A stretch of DNA of 64,000 bases from positions 1,334,706 through 1,398,705 of the forward strand of contig CAIKMD010000007.1 in assembly GCA_903828515.1 (NCBI GenBank). Reading direction: 5' to 3'. The translations under genes were made by a program, and so were the position numbers. The first letter of the stretch is position 1; every line of letters starts with the position of its first letter. This DNA is from an uncultured Rhodospirillales bacterium. Lineage in GTDB: Bacteria > Pseudomonadota > Alphaproteobacteria > ATCC43930 > CGMCC-115725. Of the stretch, positions 28,119 to 36,693 are shown in pieces. Below the pieces are notes generated by a model. That model saw only the letters and a list, made by a program, of their open reading frames with translations. It was not told the origin of the DNA and ran no database searches.

Positions 28119-28667
28119 ATGCCGAAAGACTTGCCGCCGATAAGGCGCATCGTCACCGGAATCGATGCCAAGGGCCGTTCGCGGATCGTCGAGGATGGTC
28201 CGCCGCCGGTGATTTCGACGGTCGCGGCGCGGCCCGGATTGCGCAACGCGAATCTCTGGGCCACCAGTGCGGCGCCCGTCGCGCTCGACGAGCCCGACAA
28301 GATCGCCGATCACAAAGGCCTCTATCCGCCGAAACTCGGCACCGTCATCCGCATCATGGACATTCCGCCCGAACCGCAAAACGAGGCCGAGCTACAGGCC
28401 TGGTACAAGGCCACGGGGCAGGGGATGTTCCCCGATCGCGACCGCATCGCCGGCGACAAGTCGAAACATCCCGGCATGCACATCACCGACACGGTCGATT
28501 ATGCGATCATCCTCTTCGGCGAGATGTACGCGGTGATGGAGGACGGCGAGACCCTGATGAAGCCGGGCGACGTCCTGGTTCAGCGCGGGACGAATCATTC
28601 GTGGAGCAATCGCTCCGGCGAGGTCTGTCGCGTCGCGTTCATTCTCGTGGATGGCCGGCGGGATTAG
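28119..28667 (+). CDS. cupin-domain protein
   Basis: A 182-residue protein with one cupin domain in the C-terminal part. The first cupin motif is degenerate (GMHITDTVDYAIILFGEMYAV) and the second is EDGETLMKPGDVLVQRGTNHSWSN followed by EVCRVAFILVDG. Such proteins are metal-dependent oxygenases, isomerases or sensors. It is last in the binding-protein, ADC-like, cupin series. A strong AAAGGAGGAAG ribosome site precedes the ATG. The specific role is unknown. Confidence 0.83.
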   Translation: MPKDLPPIRRIVTGIDAKGRSRIVEDGPPPVISTVAARPGLRNANLWATSAAPVALDEPDKIADHKGLYPPKLGTVIRIMDIPPEPQNEAELQAWYKATGQGMFPDRDRIAGDKSKHPGMHITDTVDYAIILFGEMYAVMEDGETLMKPGDVLVQRGTNHSWSNRSGEVCRVAFILVDGRRD

Positions 28668-28695
28668 AGTGTTCAGATCGAATCAGTACAAGCGG

Positions 28696-28891
28696 AACCA
28701 CACCTCACCCTCCCGCGCGATGCGCGGGCCCCTCCCTCTCCCCGCTTCGCGCGGAGAGGGGCTGATCGAACCAACCCTCTCCGCTCAATGGGTGGAGAGG
28801 GTTTTATTGACGATGCCGACTTGCCCCTCTCCGCGCTTGCGGGGAGAGGGAGGGGCCCATTGCGACAGCAATGGGAGGGTGAGGTGTGGTT
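28696..28891. repeat. compound intergenic palindrome with perfect 19-bp outer arms
   Basis: AACCACACCTCACCCTCCC (28696-28714) returns inverted at 28873-28891 without mismatch. Inside lie further C-rich/G-rich pairs (CCCTCCCTCTCCCC against GGGGAGAGGGAGGGG) and two small stem-loops. Together they make a nearly continuous nested palindrome of about 196 bp. It occupies the convergent gap between the cupin gene and an unknown gene. It resembles the nested intergenic repeats of alphaproteobacterial genomes; no coding capacity is seen. Confidence 0.7.
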
Positions 28892-28916
28892 GTGCTGGTT
28901 CGGTTGTTCCAGCCTC

Positions 28917-29486
28917 TCACCCGCCCTTGATCCATAACGCGCGGTCGATGGTGCGCATGTCGACGGTCCAGTCTTTGGCATAGCGGCGGCACAGCGCGGT
29001 GTATTCGGTCCACCGTCCGTTCGAATATTTCGTGTCGCTTCCGACCGCTTTCATCGCGCGCTTGTCGAAGACCGGAAAGCCGTTGGCGTCGTAAGCGAAG
29101 GCGAAATGCAGGATGACACTGGCGATCGGCCAGGCGACGCCGTCGAGCGCCAGCAGAACGCCGATCCGCAAGCGTTCGCAATCGGCGGTCAGCGCGGCGC
29201 GGGTGATCTGGCGGATGTCGTCCTCGGAGTTGAGATTGCATAATTTTCGCGTCTGGCCGAGGCTCGATTTCCAGTCGACGGTCGCGAAAAGATCGTCCTT
29301 GGTCAGGCACGGGCCCTGGTTGCGCCGCCACACTGCTTCGTACCGCTCGATCAGCGCGCGTTCCGCCGGCAGGATGGCATAGCGGGCGGCGCAGGCGAGC
29401 AATTCGTCGCGTGCGGCAAAGGGCCAGATCATAAAATGCTGCCTCGCTGGAATGTGCTCGATCGAGATCGCATCGCGCCACGCCAT
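28917..29486 (-). CDS. hypothetical protein, 189 residues
   Basis: Reads MAWRDAISIEHIPARQHFMI and is cytoplasmic and helical, with features such as GVLLALDGVAWPIASVILHFAF and a C-terminal RTIDRALWIKGG. I do not recognise a named family. The open frame continues to 29606, but that extension overlaps the divergent membrane-protein gene and is Pro-rich and unlike the rest, so the start at 29486 is preferred with moderate certainty. Function unknown. Confidence 0.6.
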   Translation of the reverse strand: MAWRDAISIEHIPARQHFMIWPFAARDELLACAARYAILPAERALIERYEAVWRRNQGPCLTKDDLFATVDWKSSLGQTRKLCNLNSEDDIRQITRAALTADCERLRIGVLLALDGVAWPIASVILHFAFAYDANGFPVFDKRAMKAVGSDTKYSNGRWTEYTALCRRYAKDWTVDMRTIDRALWIKGG

Positions 29487-29575
29487 GAACCCTAGCACCG
29501 TCGGGCGCGACGATTGCAAACCGTTTTCAAACTCGTTTAGCCTGTGCGGGTATGGTGGGTGACGCGGGGGTAGCG

Positions 29576-30343
29576 ATGAGCACGGTGGTGGAGGCGCGCG
29601 CGACAATTCGGGTCGCCGCCAAGGCCGATTACTTCTTTGTCTGGATGGCGACGGTTTGCCTGGGCGTCGCGTTTCTCGGTTTCGCGCCGACCTATTGGCT
29701 GCCGATGGTGCAAGGCGGGCTCAGGGTCAATCCGGTCGTCCATGTCCATGGCGCGATCTTTTTCGGCTGGGCGCTCTATTTCGTCTATCAGGCCTGGCTC
29801 GCCGCGTCGGGGCGGCTGGCGCGGCATCGCCGGGTCGGCATGATCGGCGTGTCGTTTGCCACCGCGATGACGATCTTCGGCACGCTGGTCACGATCAACT
29901 CGATGAAATCGGCGATCGCTTTGGGCATGGCCGACGAAGGCAAGGCGTTCGCCTTCGTGCCGCTGAGTTCGATCCTGATGTTCGCGGTGCTGGTGGCGTT
30001 TGCGATCGGGAATGTGCGCCGGACGGAATGGCACAAGCGCCTGATGCTGGTCGCGGCGATCTCGATCCTCGATGCGCCGATCGCGCGGTGGTTTCAACTG
30101 GCGCTCGCGCCGCCCGATGCGGTCGGGCCGCCGCCGGTCGCCGCCGATCTGGGGCCCGCTCTGGTGTCCGTCCTGCTGATGCTCGTGGCGATCGTGCATG
30201 ACCGGCGGCGGCTTGGCCGCGTGCATCCTGCCTATTGGTGGGCCGGCGGCTCGTTCGTCGCCCTGAAGCTCGCGCAGATTCCGCTGAGCGCGACGGCGGC
30301 GTGGCGCGCGGTCGCCTCGGGCGTGCTGGCGCTGGCGGGTTGA
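29576..30343 (+). CDS. hypothetical integral membrane protein
   Basis: A 255-residue protein with about seven hydrophobic segments. The first follows a charged N-terminus at FFVWMATVCLGVAFLGFAP. A conserved-looking VHVHGAIFFGWALYFVYQAW segment opens helix 2 and may bind a metal or haem through its histidines. The remaining helices alternate with short loops (HRRVGMIGVSF, EWHKRLMLVAA). I know of similar uncharacterised membrane proteins in proteobacteria but no function. GGGGG at 29566-29570 supports the start. Confidence 0.7.
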   Translation: MSTVVEARATIRVAAKADYFFVWMATVCLGVAFLGFAPTYWLPMVQGGLRVNPVVHVHGAIFFGWALYFVYQAWLAASGRLARHRRVGMIGVSFATAMTIFGTLVTINSMKSAIALGMADEGKAFAFVPLSSILMFAVLVAFAIGNVRRTEWHKRLMLVAAISILDAPIARWFQLALAPPDAVGPPPVAADLGPALVSVLLMLVAIVHDRRRLGRVHPAYWWAGGSFVALKLAQIPLSATAAWRAVASGVLALAG

Positions 30344-30507
30344 GCGGCTTCGCAATCGTCATGGGAATGCGCTATAGTGGTTGCCGGACATGCGACGCGG
30401 CTTTGCGGCTTGCCCCCAACGCGTCAGGAACTCGTCCACACCGTCAGACTTCAATCCCAACGCTCGCCGAACTTTTGCTCCGCGAGCCATCCTGAAAGAG
30501 AATTCTT

Positions 30508-31020
30508 TTGCCGAACGACCGTACGGCCGCCGCTGCCAAATTGACCAGCTACGCCAATATCGAACACGACCAGGCCCGTCAGGCCCGCGCTGCCGCGGAT
30601 GCCCTGTTCAAGCCGAGACTGCAAACCACGCCGTCGCCGTCGCCCGCGCCGCTGGTGATCGATCCCTGGGCGCCGAAATCGGCGACTGCCCCAACGCCGC
30701 CGGCGAGTGCCCCGGCAACCTCGGCGATCGCGGCGGAGGCGCCGCCGCTGCGCGTGCCGCGCGTCCTCACGATCGCCGCGCCGCCCGTGGCGATACCGCA
30801 CGCCGAACCGGTGGCCCGACTCGACGCGACGCCCGAACCGATGCCGCCGCGCGTGGGCAAAATCGCCGATGCCGATCATCGCCGCATCCGCGCGCTGGCG
30901 CTTTATGGCGTGTCGATCGACCGGATCGCCGCCGATTACGGGGTCGCCGCCTCGCTCGTCGCGCCCATCGTCATGCAAAGCGCGCCGGCTGGGCAGGGCT
31001 CGGTGTTCGCCTGGGCCTGA
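30508..31020 (+). CDS. hypothetical Pro/Ala-rich protein with C-terminal helix-turn-helix-like segment
   Basis: A 170-residue protein beginning with TTG, supported by GAAAGAGAA at 30494-30502. Residues ~45-115 are a low-complexity Pro/Ala linker. The C-terminal part (HRRIRALALYGVSIDRIAADYGVA) resembles a short helix-turn-helix of the Hin/resolvase or sigma-4 kind, but the protein is too short to place. Function unknown. Confidence 0.55.
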   Translation: MPNDRTAAAAKLTSYANIEHDQARQARAAADALFKPRLQTTPSPSPAPLVIDPWAPKSATAPTPPASAPATSAIAAEAPPLRVPRVLTIAAPPVAIPHAEPVARLDATPEPMPPRVGKIADADHRRIRALALYGVSIDRIAADYGVAASLVAPIVMQSAPAGQGSVFAWA

Positions 31021-31097
31021 GACCGGTCCCGACTATCGTCCTTTGACGGCCGCGCCCGGCAACCTACAATCCCGGCAAAATAAGTCGGGGAGGATGC

Positions 31098-32069
31098 ATG
31101 CTGATTCGGGCTCTCGCTGTTTCGTCGTCACGCGGTCTCGGCGTCGCCGTCATCGCTCTCGCCTTTCTGTCCGCGTCGGCTTCGGCCGCCGACAAGATTC
31201 GCGTCGGCACGCCTGAATCGACCGGGTTTTCCTTCGGCGTGCCCGATGTCGGCAACGAGACCGGCATCTTCAAGAAATATGGGATCGAGGTCGAGCGCAT
31301 CGATTTCGCCGGCGGCGCGAAGATGCATCAGGCGATGGACGCCGGCGCCCTCGACGTGATCAGCGGCACCGGGTCCGACATGCTGTTCCTCACCAAGGGT
31401 GCGCCCGAGCGCGGCGTCGCCGCTTATGCCAACGATCTGAACGCCATCTCGCTGGTGGTGCGCGCGGACGATCCGGCCCGCAAGATCGAAGACCTCAAGG
31501 GCAAGACCGTGGGGACGAGCACGACCGGCTCGTTCACCAGTTGGATCGCGAAAACCATCGCGGCGCAGCACGGGCTCGGGCCGGACGATCTGAAGATCGC
31601 CTATCTCGGCACGATGAGCGGCATCATCGCCGGCCTGCTGACCAGCAATGTCGACGTCATCACCGGCCCGACCTCGCGCTCGCTGATCCTGCAGAACGAA
31701 GGCAAGGTCCGCATCCTCGTCAATGCCGGCGACGAGATTCAGAATTTCATCGCCAACGTCGTCTATGCCAGCAATTCGATGATGAAGGATCGGCCCGACG
31801 ACCTGCGTAAATTCCTGCGTGCGTGGTTCGAGACGATCCGCTTCATGAAGGACCACAAGGCCGAGACGGTCCGCATCACCCAGAAATCGACCCAGTTGCC
31901 CGACGACATCGCCTCGAAGGGCTATGACCTCGAAATGCCGAGCTTCTTCACCGACGGACATTTCGACCGCAAGAAGCTCGCGGCGGTTCAGCAATCGCTG
32001 GTCGATCTGAAACTGCTCGAGCGCGCCGTCCCCGACGACACGCTGATCACCGAGGCCTTTCTGCAATAA
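31098..32069 (+). CDS. NMT1/THI5-type ABC substrate-binding protein
   Basis: A 323-residue periplasmic protein with signal peptide (MLIRALAVSSSRGLGVAVIA, cut near SASAAD). The mature part begins IRVGTPESTGFSFGVPDVG, with ETGIFKKYGIEVERIDFAGG, VGTSTTGSFTSWIAKTIA and RFMKDHKAETVRI. It is clearly related to the proteins at 13153 and 26245, forming a paralogous trio. It starts a series of small genes (VOC, DUF1993, a second binding protein, ICL/PEPM) on one strand, probably an operon. Ribosome site GGGGAGG is well placed. No transporter membrane component is near. Confidence 0.88.
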   Translation: MLIRALAVSSSRGLGVAVIALAFLSASASAADKIRVGTPESTGFSFGVPDVGNETGIFKKYGIEVERIDFAGGAKMHQAMDAGALDVISGTGSDMLFLTKGAPERGVAAYANDLNAISLVVRADDPARKIEDLKGKTVGTSTTGSFTSWIAKTIAAQHGLGPDDLKIAYLGTMSGIIAGLLTSNVDVITGPTSRSLILQNEGKVRILVNAGDEIQNFIANVVYASNSMMKDRPDDLRKFLRAWFETIRFMKDHKAETVRITQKSTQLPDDIASKGYDLEMPSFFTDGHFDRKKLAAVQQSLVDLKLLERAVPDDTLITEAFLQ

Positions 32070-32096
32070 TCTCACGACTTGAAAAGGAGCCCCATC

Positions 32097-32528
32097 ATGT
32101 CACGCCCGCAAATCCGTCACCTCGCGATGTTCGTCCGCGATCCCGACAAGGTTGCCGCGTTTTATCGCAGCGTGTTCAAGATGGACGTCGCGCATAAGGC
32201 CGAGGCGACGAAGACCGAAGGCAAGGCGTGGTTCCTGACCGACGGCTATATGAGCCTCGCCATCCTGCCGCAGCGCCTCGAGGGCGAAGCCGCCTGCGGG
32301 CTCAATCATTTCGGCTTCGCCGTCGACGACACGGCGGAAATCTCGGAAGAGCTGGTCGCGGCCGGTGTCGAGGAGCCGAAGAAACGCCCCTCGACGCGGC
32401 CTTACGCCGAATATCGCGGCTGCGATCCCGAGGGCAACTGGTTCGACATCTCGCAGCACGGCTTTGACAGTGTCGAGACCGAAGCCGAACGCGCCAAGCG
32501 CAAGGAACTCGCCGGCGTAAAGGCCTGA
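32097..32528 (+). CDS. VOC (glyoxalase/dioxygenase) superfamily protein
   Basis: A 143-residue VOC-fold protein: QIRHLAMFVRDPDKVAAFYRSVF as the first beta-alpha-beta module and LNHFGFAVDDTAEISEELV with YAEYRGCDPEGNWFDIS as the second. Metal-ligand candidates are H in RHLAM and the H/E of the second module. It starts at the ATG after AAAAGGAG (32082-32089), not at an earlier in-frame codon. The substrate is unknown. Confidence 0.87.
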   Translation: MSRPQIRHLAMFVRDPDKVAAFYRSVFKMDVAHKAEATKTEGKAWFLTDGYMSLAILPQRLEGEAACGLNHFGFAVDDTAEISEELVAAGVEEPKKRPSTRPYAEYRGCDPEGNWFDISQHGFDSVETEAERAKRKELAGVKA

Positions 32529-32540
32529 GGGGGAACGAGC

Positions 32541-33059
32541 ATGTCACTCTATAAGGCGTCGGTGCCGACCTACATTCAGATGCTCGGCAGCATCACCACG
32601 TTGCTCGATCGCGGCATCGCCCATGCGGCGGCGAAGAAGCTCGACCAGACCGTGTTTACCAATTTCCGCCTGTTCCCCGACATGCGGCCCTTCACCTTCC
32701 AGATCCATTCGGTGACCGATCACGCCAGCGGCTCGTGTCAGCGTCTCGCCGGGATCGAGGCGGTGCTGCCGCCGCGCGAGGAGACCACGCTCGACCAGTT
32801 GAAGCTGCGCGTGGCCAAGGCGCTCGACGTCGTCAAATCGGCGTCGGCCGAGGCGATCGACAAAAACGCCGACAAGGATGTCACCTTCCCGATGGGCCCG
32901 CGCAAAATCACCATGAAGGGCTGGGACTACATGCTGCATTTCGCGATGCCGAATTTCTATTTCCACCACACGACGGCCTACGACATCCTCCGGCATTGCG
33001 GCGTCGAAATCGGCAAGGGCGATTTCCTCGGCGCCATTCCGGGGTTCCCGAAGGCATAG
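32541..33059 (+). CDS. DUF1993 family protein
   Basis: A 172-residue four-helix-bundle protein of the DinB-like type, matching DUF1993: YKASVPTYIQMLGSITTLLDRG, VFTNFRLFPDMRPFTFQIHS, and FAMPNFYFHHTTAYDILRHCGV near the end. The histidines in helix 2 and in FHHTTAY are placed as in DinB metal sites. Function unknown; here it is in line with VOC and binding-protein genes. Confidence 0.87.
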   Translation: MSLYKASVPTYIQMLGSITTLLDRGIAHAAAKKLDQTVFTNFRLFPDMRPFTFQIHSVTDHASGSCQRLAGIEAVLPPREETTLDQLKLRVAKALDVVKSASAEAIDKNADKDVTFPMGPRKITMKGWDYMLHFAMPNFYFHHTTAYDILRHCGVEIGKGDFLGAIPGFPKA

Positions 33060-33068
33060 GGGCCCGCC

Positions 33069-34184
33069 ATGCGTCGGGGGAACATCGTCGCCGTCATCGC
33101 CGCTGCCGCGATCGGGCTCGCGGCGATGGCGCCGCCGGCCGTGGCGCAATCCAAGTCCAAGGCGTGGACGGATGCCGTCGCGGGCGCCGCGACGGAAGGA
33201 TCGGTCGTCATCAACATTCCGGCCGGCAATGCCCTGCATGACTTCCTCGCGCGGGAATGGACCAAGACATTTCCGCAGATCAAGCTCGAGATCAACGCGA
33301 TCGACGAGGCAACCTGGATCCAGCGCGTCCGCATCGAACGGGATTCGGGAAAATATCTGTGGGACGCATCGATGTCGGGATCGGTGACCGCCTTCGCGAT
33401 GAAGAATAGCGGCTTCGTCGTCGCGATCGTGCCTGAACTCATCCTCGACGACGTCAAGGACCCGAAGCTGTGGGGCGGCTGGGACCGCGTCTTCACCGAT
33501 AACGAGCATCGCTATGTGATGGCGACGCAAAACTTTCTCAAGATGCCGTTCTACAACGCCAAGCTGCTGGCGCCGGAAAAAGTCAAAGCCGAGGGTACCA
33601 AGGTCTTTCTCGATCCCGCGCTCAAGGGAAAATTCGTCTGGAACGATCCGCTGCTGCCGACCTCGGGCGAGACCTTCGCGCTGGTCATGCGCAAGCTGCT
33701 GGGCGATGCGGGGCTGAAAACCTTCGTGACCGAGCAAGCCGTCTTCCTGCCCAACATGATGGACATGGTCGACAAGATGGCACGCGGGCAATACGCGGTG
33801 TCGCTCGGCCCGGTCATGACCGCGATGCTGCAACGCTACAAGGATGCCGGATTGGACCTCGATGTCCGGCCGCTCGGGAACACGCCGGCGGAGGGCGCCT
33901 ATTCCAATTTCGGCGGCTCGAACCTCATCATGATGAAAGACCCGCCGCATCCCAATGGTGGCCGGGTGTTCGTCAACTGGATGCTGTCGAAAGAGGTCGC
34001 GGCGGGCCTCGCCAAGGCGCAGACCCAGGATTCCAATCGCGTCGATCTTGCGTCGATCCTGCCGGCGGCGTTGCAGCCGGTCGCGGGCGTGACCTATGTC
34101 GAGCCGCAGCGCGAATCATCGGTCGACGAGCTGCGCGCGGCGCACGATCTGATCAAGGATATTCGCGGCGCGATGCCGCATTGA
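33069..34184 (+). CDS. ABC transporter substrate-binding protein, iron(III)/thiamine type
   Basis: A 371-residue periplasmic protein with a Sec signal peptide (MRRGNIVAVIAAAAIGLAAM, cut near VAQSKS). The mature part resembles the family of Fe3+/spermidine/thiamine-like binding proteins: EGSVVINIPAGNALHDFL, ERDSGKYLWDASMSG, and FLPNMMDMVDKMARGQYAVSLG. No iron-ligand tyrosine pair is clearly visible, so iron is not assured. It lies between the DUF1993 gene and an ICL/PEPM gene, with no permease nearby. Confidence 0.87.
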   Translation: MRRGNIVAVIAAAAIGLAAMAPPAVAQSKSKAWTDAVAGAATEGSVVINIPAGNALHDFLAREWTKTFPQIKLEINAIDEATWIQRVRIERDSGKYLWDASMSGSVTAFAMKNSGFVVAIVPELILDDVKDPKLWGGWDRVFTDNEHRYVMATQNFLKMPFYNAKLLAPEKVKAEGTKVFLDPALKGKFVWNDPLLPTSGETFALVMRKLLGDAGLKTFVTEQAVFLPNMMDMVDKMARGQYAVSLGPVMTAMLQRYKDAGLDLDVRPLGNTPAEGAYSNFGGSNLIMMKDPPHPNGGRVFVNWMLSKEVAAGLAKAQTQDSNRVDLASILPAALQPVAGVTYVEPQRESSVDELRAAHDLIKDIRGAMPH

Positions 34185-34221
34185 ACGCCCGAAACATCAT
34201 CCAGCAGGGGAAACTCTCGTT

Positions 34222-35181
34222 ATGAATGCTCACGACGCCGTCCGCGCCAAACGCAAAAAATTCCGCGAATTGCTGACCGGCCCGCGCTGTACCGTGATGC
34301 CGGGCGGCTTCTCGGCGCTCTATGCCAAGATGGCCGAGCGCGCGGGGTTCGAGTCCTTTTTCTTCGCCGGTTCGCAGATGTCGGCCTTCCTGTTGGGTGT
34401 GCCGGACAATGGCTTCATCGGGCTGCGCGACGTGGTCGACCATGTGCGCCATGCGGCGGCGATCTGCGATATTCCGATCTTCGTCGATTGCGACACGGGC
34501 TATGGCAACGCGGTCAATGCCGATTACGCGGTGCGCGAGGTGTGCCGCTCGGGCGCCGCCGGCATGCAGCTCGAGGATCAGGAAGCGCCGAAGAAATCCG
34601 CGACCATGGCGGGACGGCGTTGCGTGCCGATGGCCGAACATGTCGGCAAGCTCAAGGCCGCCATCGCCGCGCGCAACGAGATGGACCCGGAGTTCGTCAT
34701 CTGTGCCCGCACCGATATCCTCGGGGCCGAGGGCGGCGATTTCGATCAGGCCCTCGAACGCTCCATCGCCTATGTGAAAGACGGCGGCGCCGATTTCGTC
34801 TGGCTGAATTCGTGCGAGACGCGCGCGCAATTGAAGCGTGCCTGCAAGGAAATCCCCGCGCCGGTCTTCGCCTTGTGGGCCAACACGATCGAGCCCGCGC
34901 CGACGAACCAGGAATATATCGATCTCGGCGCCTGCATGATCATGTATCCGACCATCGCCGCCACCTGGGGGCTCCAGGCCTCGTGGGAGAAGCTCAACGA
35001 CATGCGGGAGCAGGGCGGCGCCTATATCGATGACCGCGCTCAGCGCAAGGCGGGGTCCTATGGCAAGTGGGGCCCGGTCGAACAGGCGATCTTGACCAAC
35101 GCCGCGCGCGTCCGCGAGATCGAGGAAAAATATCTGACCGACGAGGACAAGCGCGACTACGAGAACACCTGGGGGCACTGA
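34222..35181 (+). CDS. isocitrate lyase/PEP mutase superfamily protein
   Basis: A 319-residue TIM-barrel enzyme. It has the Mg-site FVDCDTGYGN and the acidic EDQEAPKK segment. The expected KKCGH catalytic loop of isocitrate and methylisocitrate lyases reads K124-K125-S126-A127-T128, so the general-acid cysteine is replaced by Ser. That puts it among relatives such as oxaloacetate hydrolase, dimethylmalate lyase or PEP mutase/phosphonate hydrolases rather than true lyases of glyoxylate cycling. It closes the gene series begun at 31098. Confidence 0.87.
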   Translation: MNAHDAVRAKRKKFRELLTGPRCTVMPGGFSALYAKMAERAGFESFFFAGSQMSAFLLGVPDNGFIGLRDVVDHVRHAAAICDIPIFVDCDTGYGNAVNADYAVREVCRSGAAGMQLEDQEAPKKSATMAGRRCVPMAEHVGKLKAAIAARNEMDPEFVICARTDILGAEGGDFDQALERSIAYVKDGGADFVWLNSCETRAQLKRACKEIPAPVFALWANTIEPAPTNQEYIDLGACMIMYPTIAATWGLQASWEKLNDMREQGGAYIDDRAQRKAGSYGKWGPVEQAILTNAARVREIEEKYLTDEDKRDYENTWGH

Positions 35182-35375
35182 GGACAGGCAACGAGGCTGA
35201 ACAAATCGATACGGGCACGGTCGGCCAAGGCGATATGAGTGAACATGGCCGAGCCCGCTTGCGGCAGAAGCCGTTATCAGGCTGCCACGAAATCGTGTAC
35301 GCTTTATCGAATATATAGAAAGACCGCGTGACGGCGAACTTCTTGGTCTCGAGAATATTTTTGAGGAATAGAAGC
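35182..35375. other. intergenic region, no gene seen
   Basis: A 194-bp gap between the ICL/PEPM gene and a secreted-protein gene. The second half is A/T-richer (around 35300-35370, with TATCGAATATATAGAAAG) and probably carries the promoter of the next gene. GAGGAA at 35363-35368 is its ribosome site. Confidence 0.35.
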
Positions 35376-36677
35376 ATGCCCCATAGATCTCTCGTCACCA
35401 TCGGATTGCTCGCTTGCCTGATCGCATCGGCTTCCACTGCATGGGCATATGATGCAAGCCTCGCGCCGTGGGGCAACGCGTGCGCGCAGTCGGAAGGAGA
35501 GGCGCCTGGCTGTGGCGGCGGATCGGGGGGCGGGCGCGCACCGGTCCAACGCATGCCAAGCGCCGAGGAGATCGCCCAAGGCAGGGCCTTCATCCTTTGG
35601 CAGGAGGGGTTGGACGCTTTCAACAAAGGCGACTACGAGACCGCGCTGAAGCTTTACCAGCAAGCGCGCGATACATGGCCGCAACTGGCGTATATCCTTA
35701 GTTATATCAACCGAGCCGAAGCCGCGATCAGCGACGTCGCGTCCAGGGCCGACCTTGACCGGGCCGCCGCGGCCTACAGCGCGGGTGACAACGAGATTGC
35801 CCGGCGTTTACGCGACGAACATACGGAGAGCATGGCGAAGCTGAACGGGGTGATCGACGGGCTCAGCTTGATGCCCGCCGTTCAATTTGTGCCGTCGGGT
35901 AATGCCTTGATCGGCGGAATGGGTTGGGAATTTGGATACAATGTTCCGCCGGGCTCCGACCCGGCACTGGTGGCCAAAGCCCAGAAAATCGCCGCGCGCA
36001 TCGCGGAAGCCGAAGGATATCCGTACAACGAAAAGATCGACTTCCAGAAATACAACTTCGTGTTGGGCCTCGCGGCTTCGACGAACTTGTACGACGATTT
36101 GACCAAGCGGGTGGTGTTCGACGAATTCAGGCGCGGTCAATTCACCGCGACCCAGCAAAATGCCTACAACTCGATCAAGGGGCGCCAGTTCGACGTGCTG
36201 GCGTGTCACAGCAACGGCGCGATGATTTGCCTTGCCGCGTTGGAGAACAATGATGTCGGCGCCAAGCACATCGTTTTGTTCGGTCCCCAAATCACGCCGG
36301 AAAGCCTATATATGTGGGACGAACTTGTCCGTCGCGGACACATCGCCAGTATCCAGATTTACATCAACCAGGGCGATCCTGTTCCCGCCGTTGCGATGCT
36401 GGCAAGCGCGCCGGCGATTGCGCTGGCCGCTGCGGTCGCGCCGGTGTTGGGCGCGCCGATCTTCAACGCCGACGTCCTGAGCAAGGCAATCGGGGTGTTC
36501 GCGCCGAGCGCCTCGGTCAAAACATTTGCTTGCAGCAATACGATAGATCCCGGTTGCCACGACATGAAAGTCTACAAAGTGAAAACCGGCGCCTGCCCGG
36601 CTTCGTCGGGCGACCGGGTGCCGGGCACCGCCATTCGCGGGCGCGACGGCGTCATCGAACCGCCGCCGCCGTGCTGA
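35376..36677 (+). CDS. secreted TPR protein with putative alpha/beta-hydrolase domain
   Basis: A 433-residue protein with a signal peptide (MPHRSLVTIGLLACLIASA, cut near AWAYDA) followed by a Gly/Cys-rich stretch (GCGGGSGGG). A TPR-like unit follows at about 70-120 (GLDAFNKGDYETALKLYQQA). The C-terminal half looks like an alpha/beta hydrolase: nucleophile elbow ACHSNGAM with S279, a plausible Asp at D334 in INQGDPVP and a His at H395 in GCHDMKVY. The elbow is C-H-S-N-G rather than G-x-S-x-G. The triad assignment is my inference. Its neighbour also has a signal peptide and TPR-like repeats. Confidence 0.7.
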   Translation: MPHRSLVTIGLLACLIASASTAWAYDASLAPWGNACAQSEGEAPGCGGGSGGGRAPVQRMPSAEEIAQGRAFILWQEGLDAFNKGDYETALKLYQQARDTWPQLAYILSYINRAEAAISDVASRADLDRAAAAYSAGDNEIARRLRDEHTESMAKLNGVIDGLSLMPAVQFVPSGNALIGGMGWEFGYNVPPGSDPALVAKAQKIAARIAEAEGYPYNEKIDFQKYNFVLGLAASTNLYDDLTKRVVFDEFRRGQFTATQQNAYNSIKGRQFDVLACHSNGAMICLAALENNDVGAKHIVLFGPQITPESLYMWDELVRRGHIASIQIYINQGDPVPAVAMLASAPAIALAAAVAPVLGAPIFNADVLSKAIGVFAPSASVKTFACSNTIDPGCHDMKVYKVKTGACPASSGDRVPGTAIRGRDGVIEPPPPC

Positions 36678-36693
36678 GGACGGGATTAGACCC

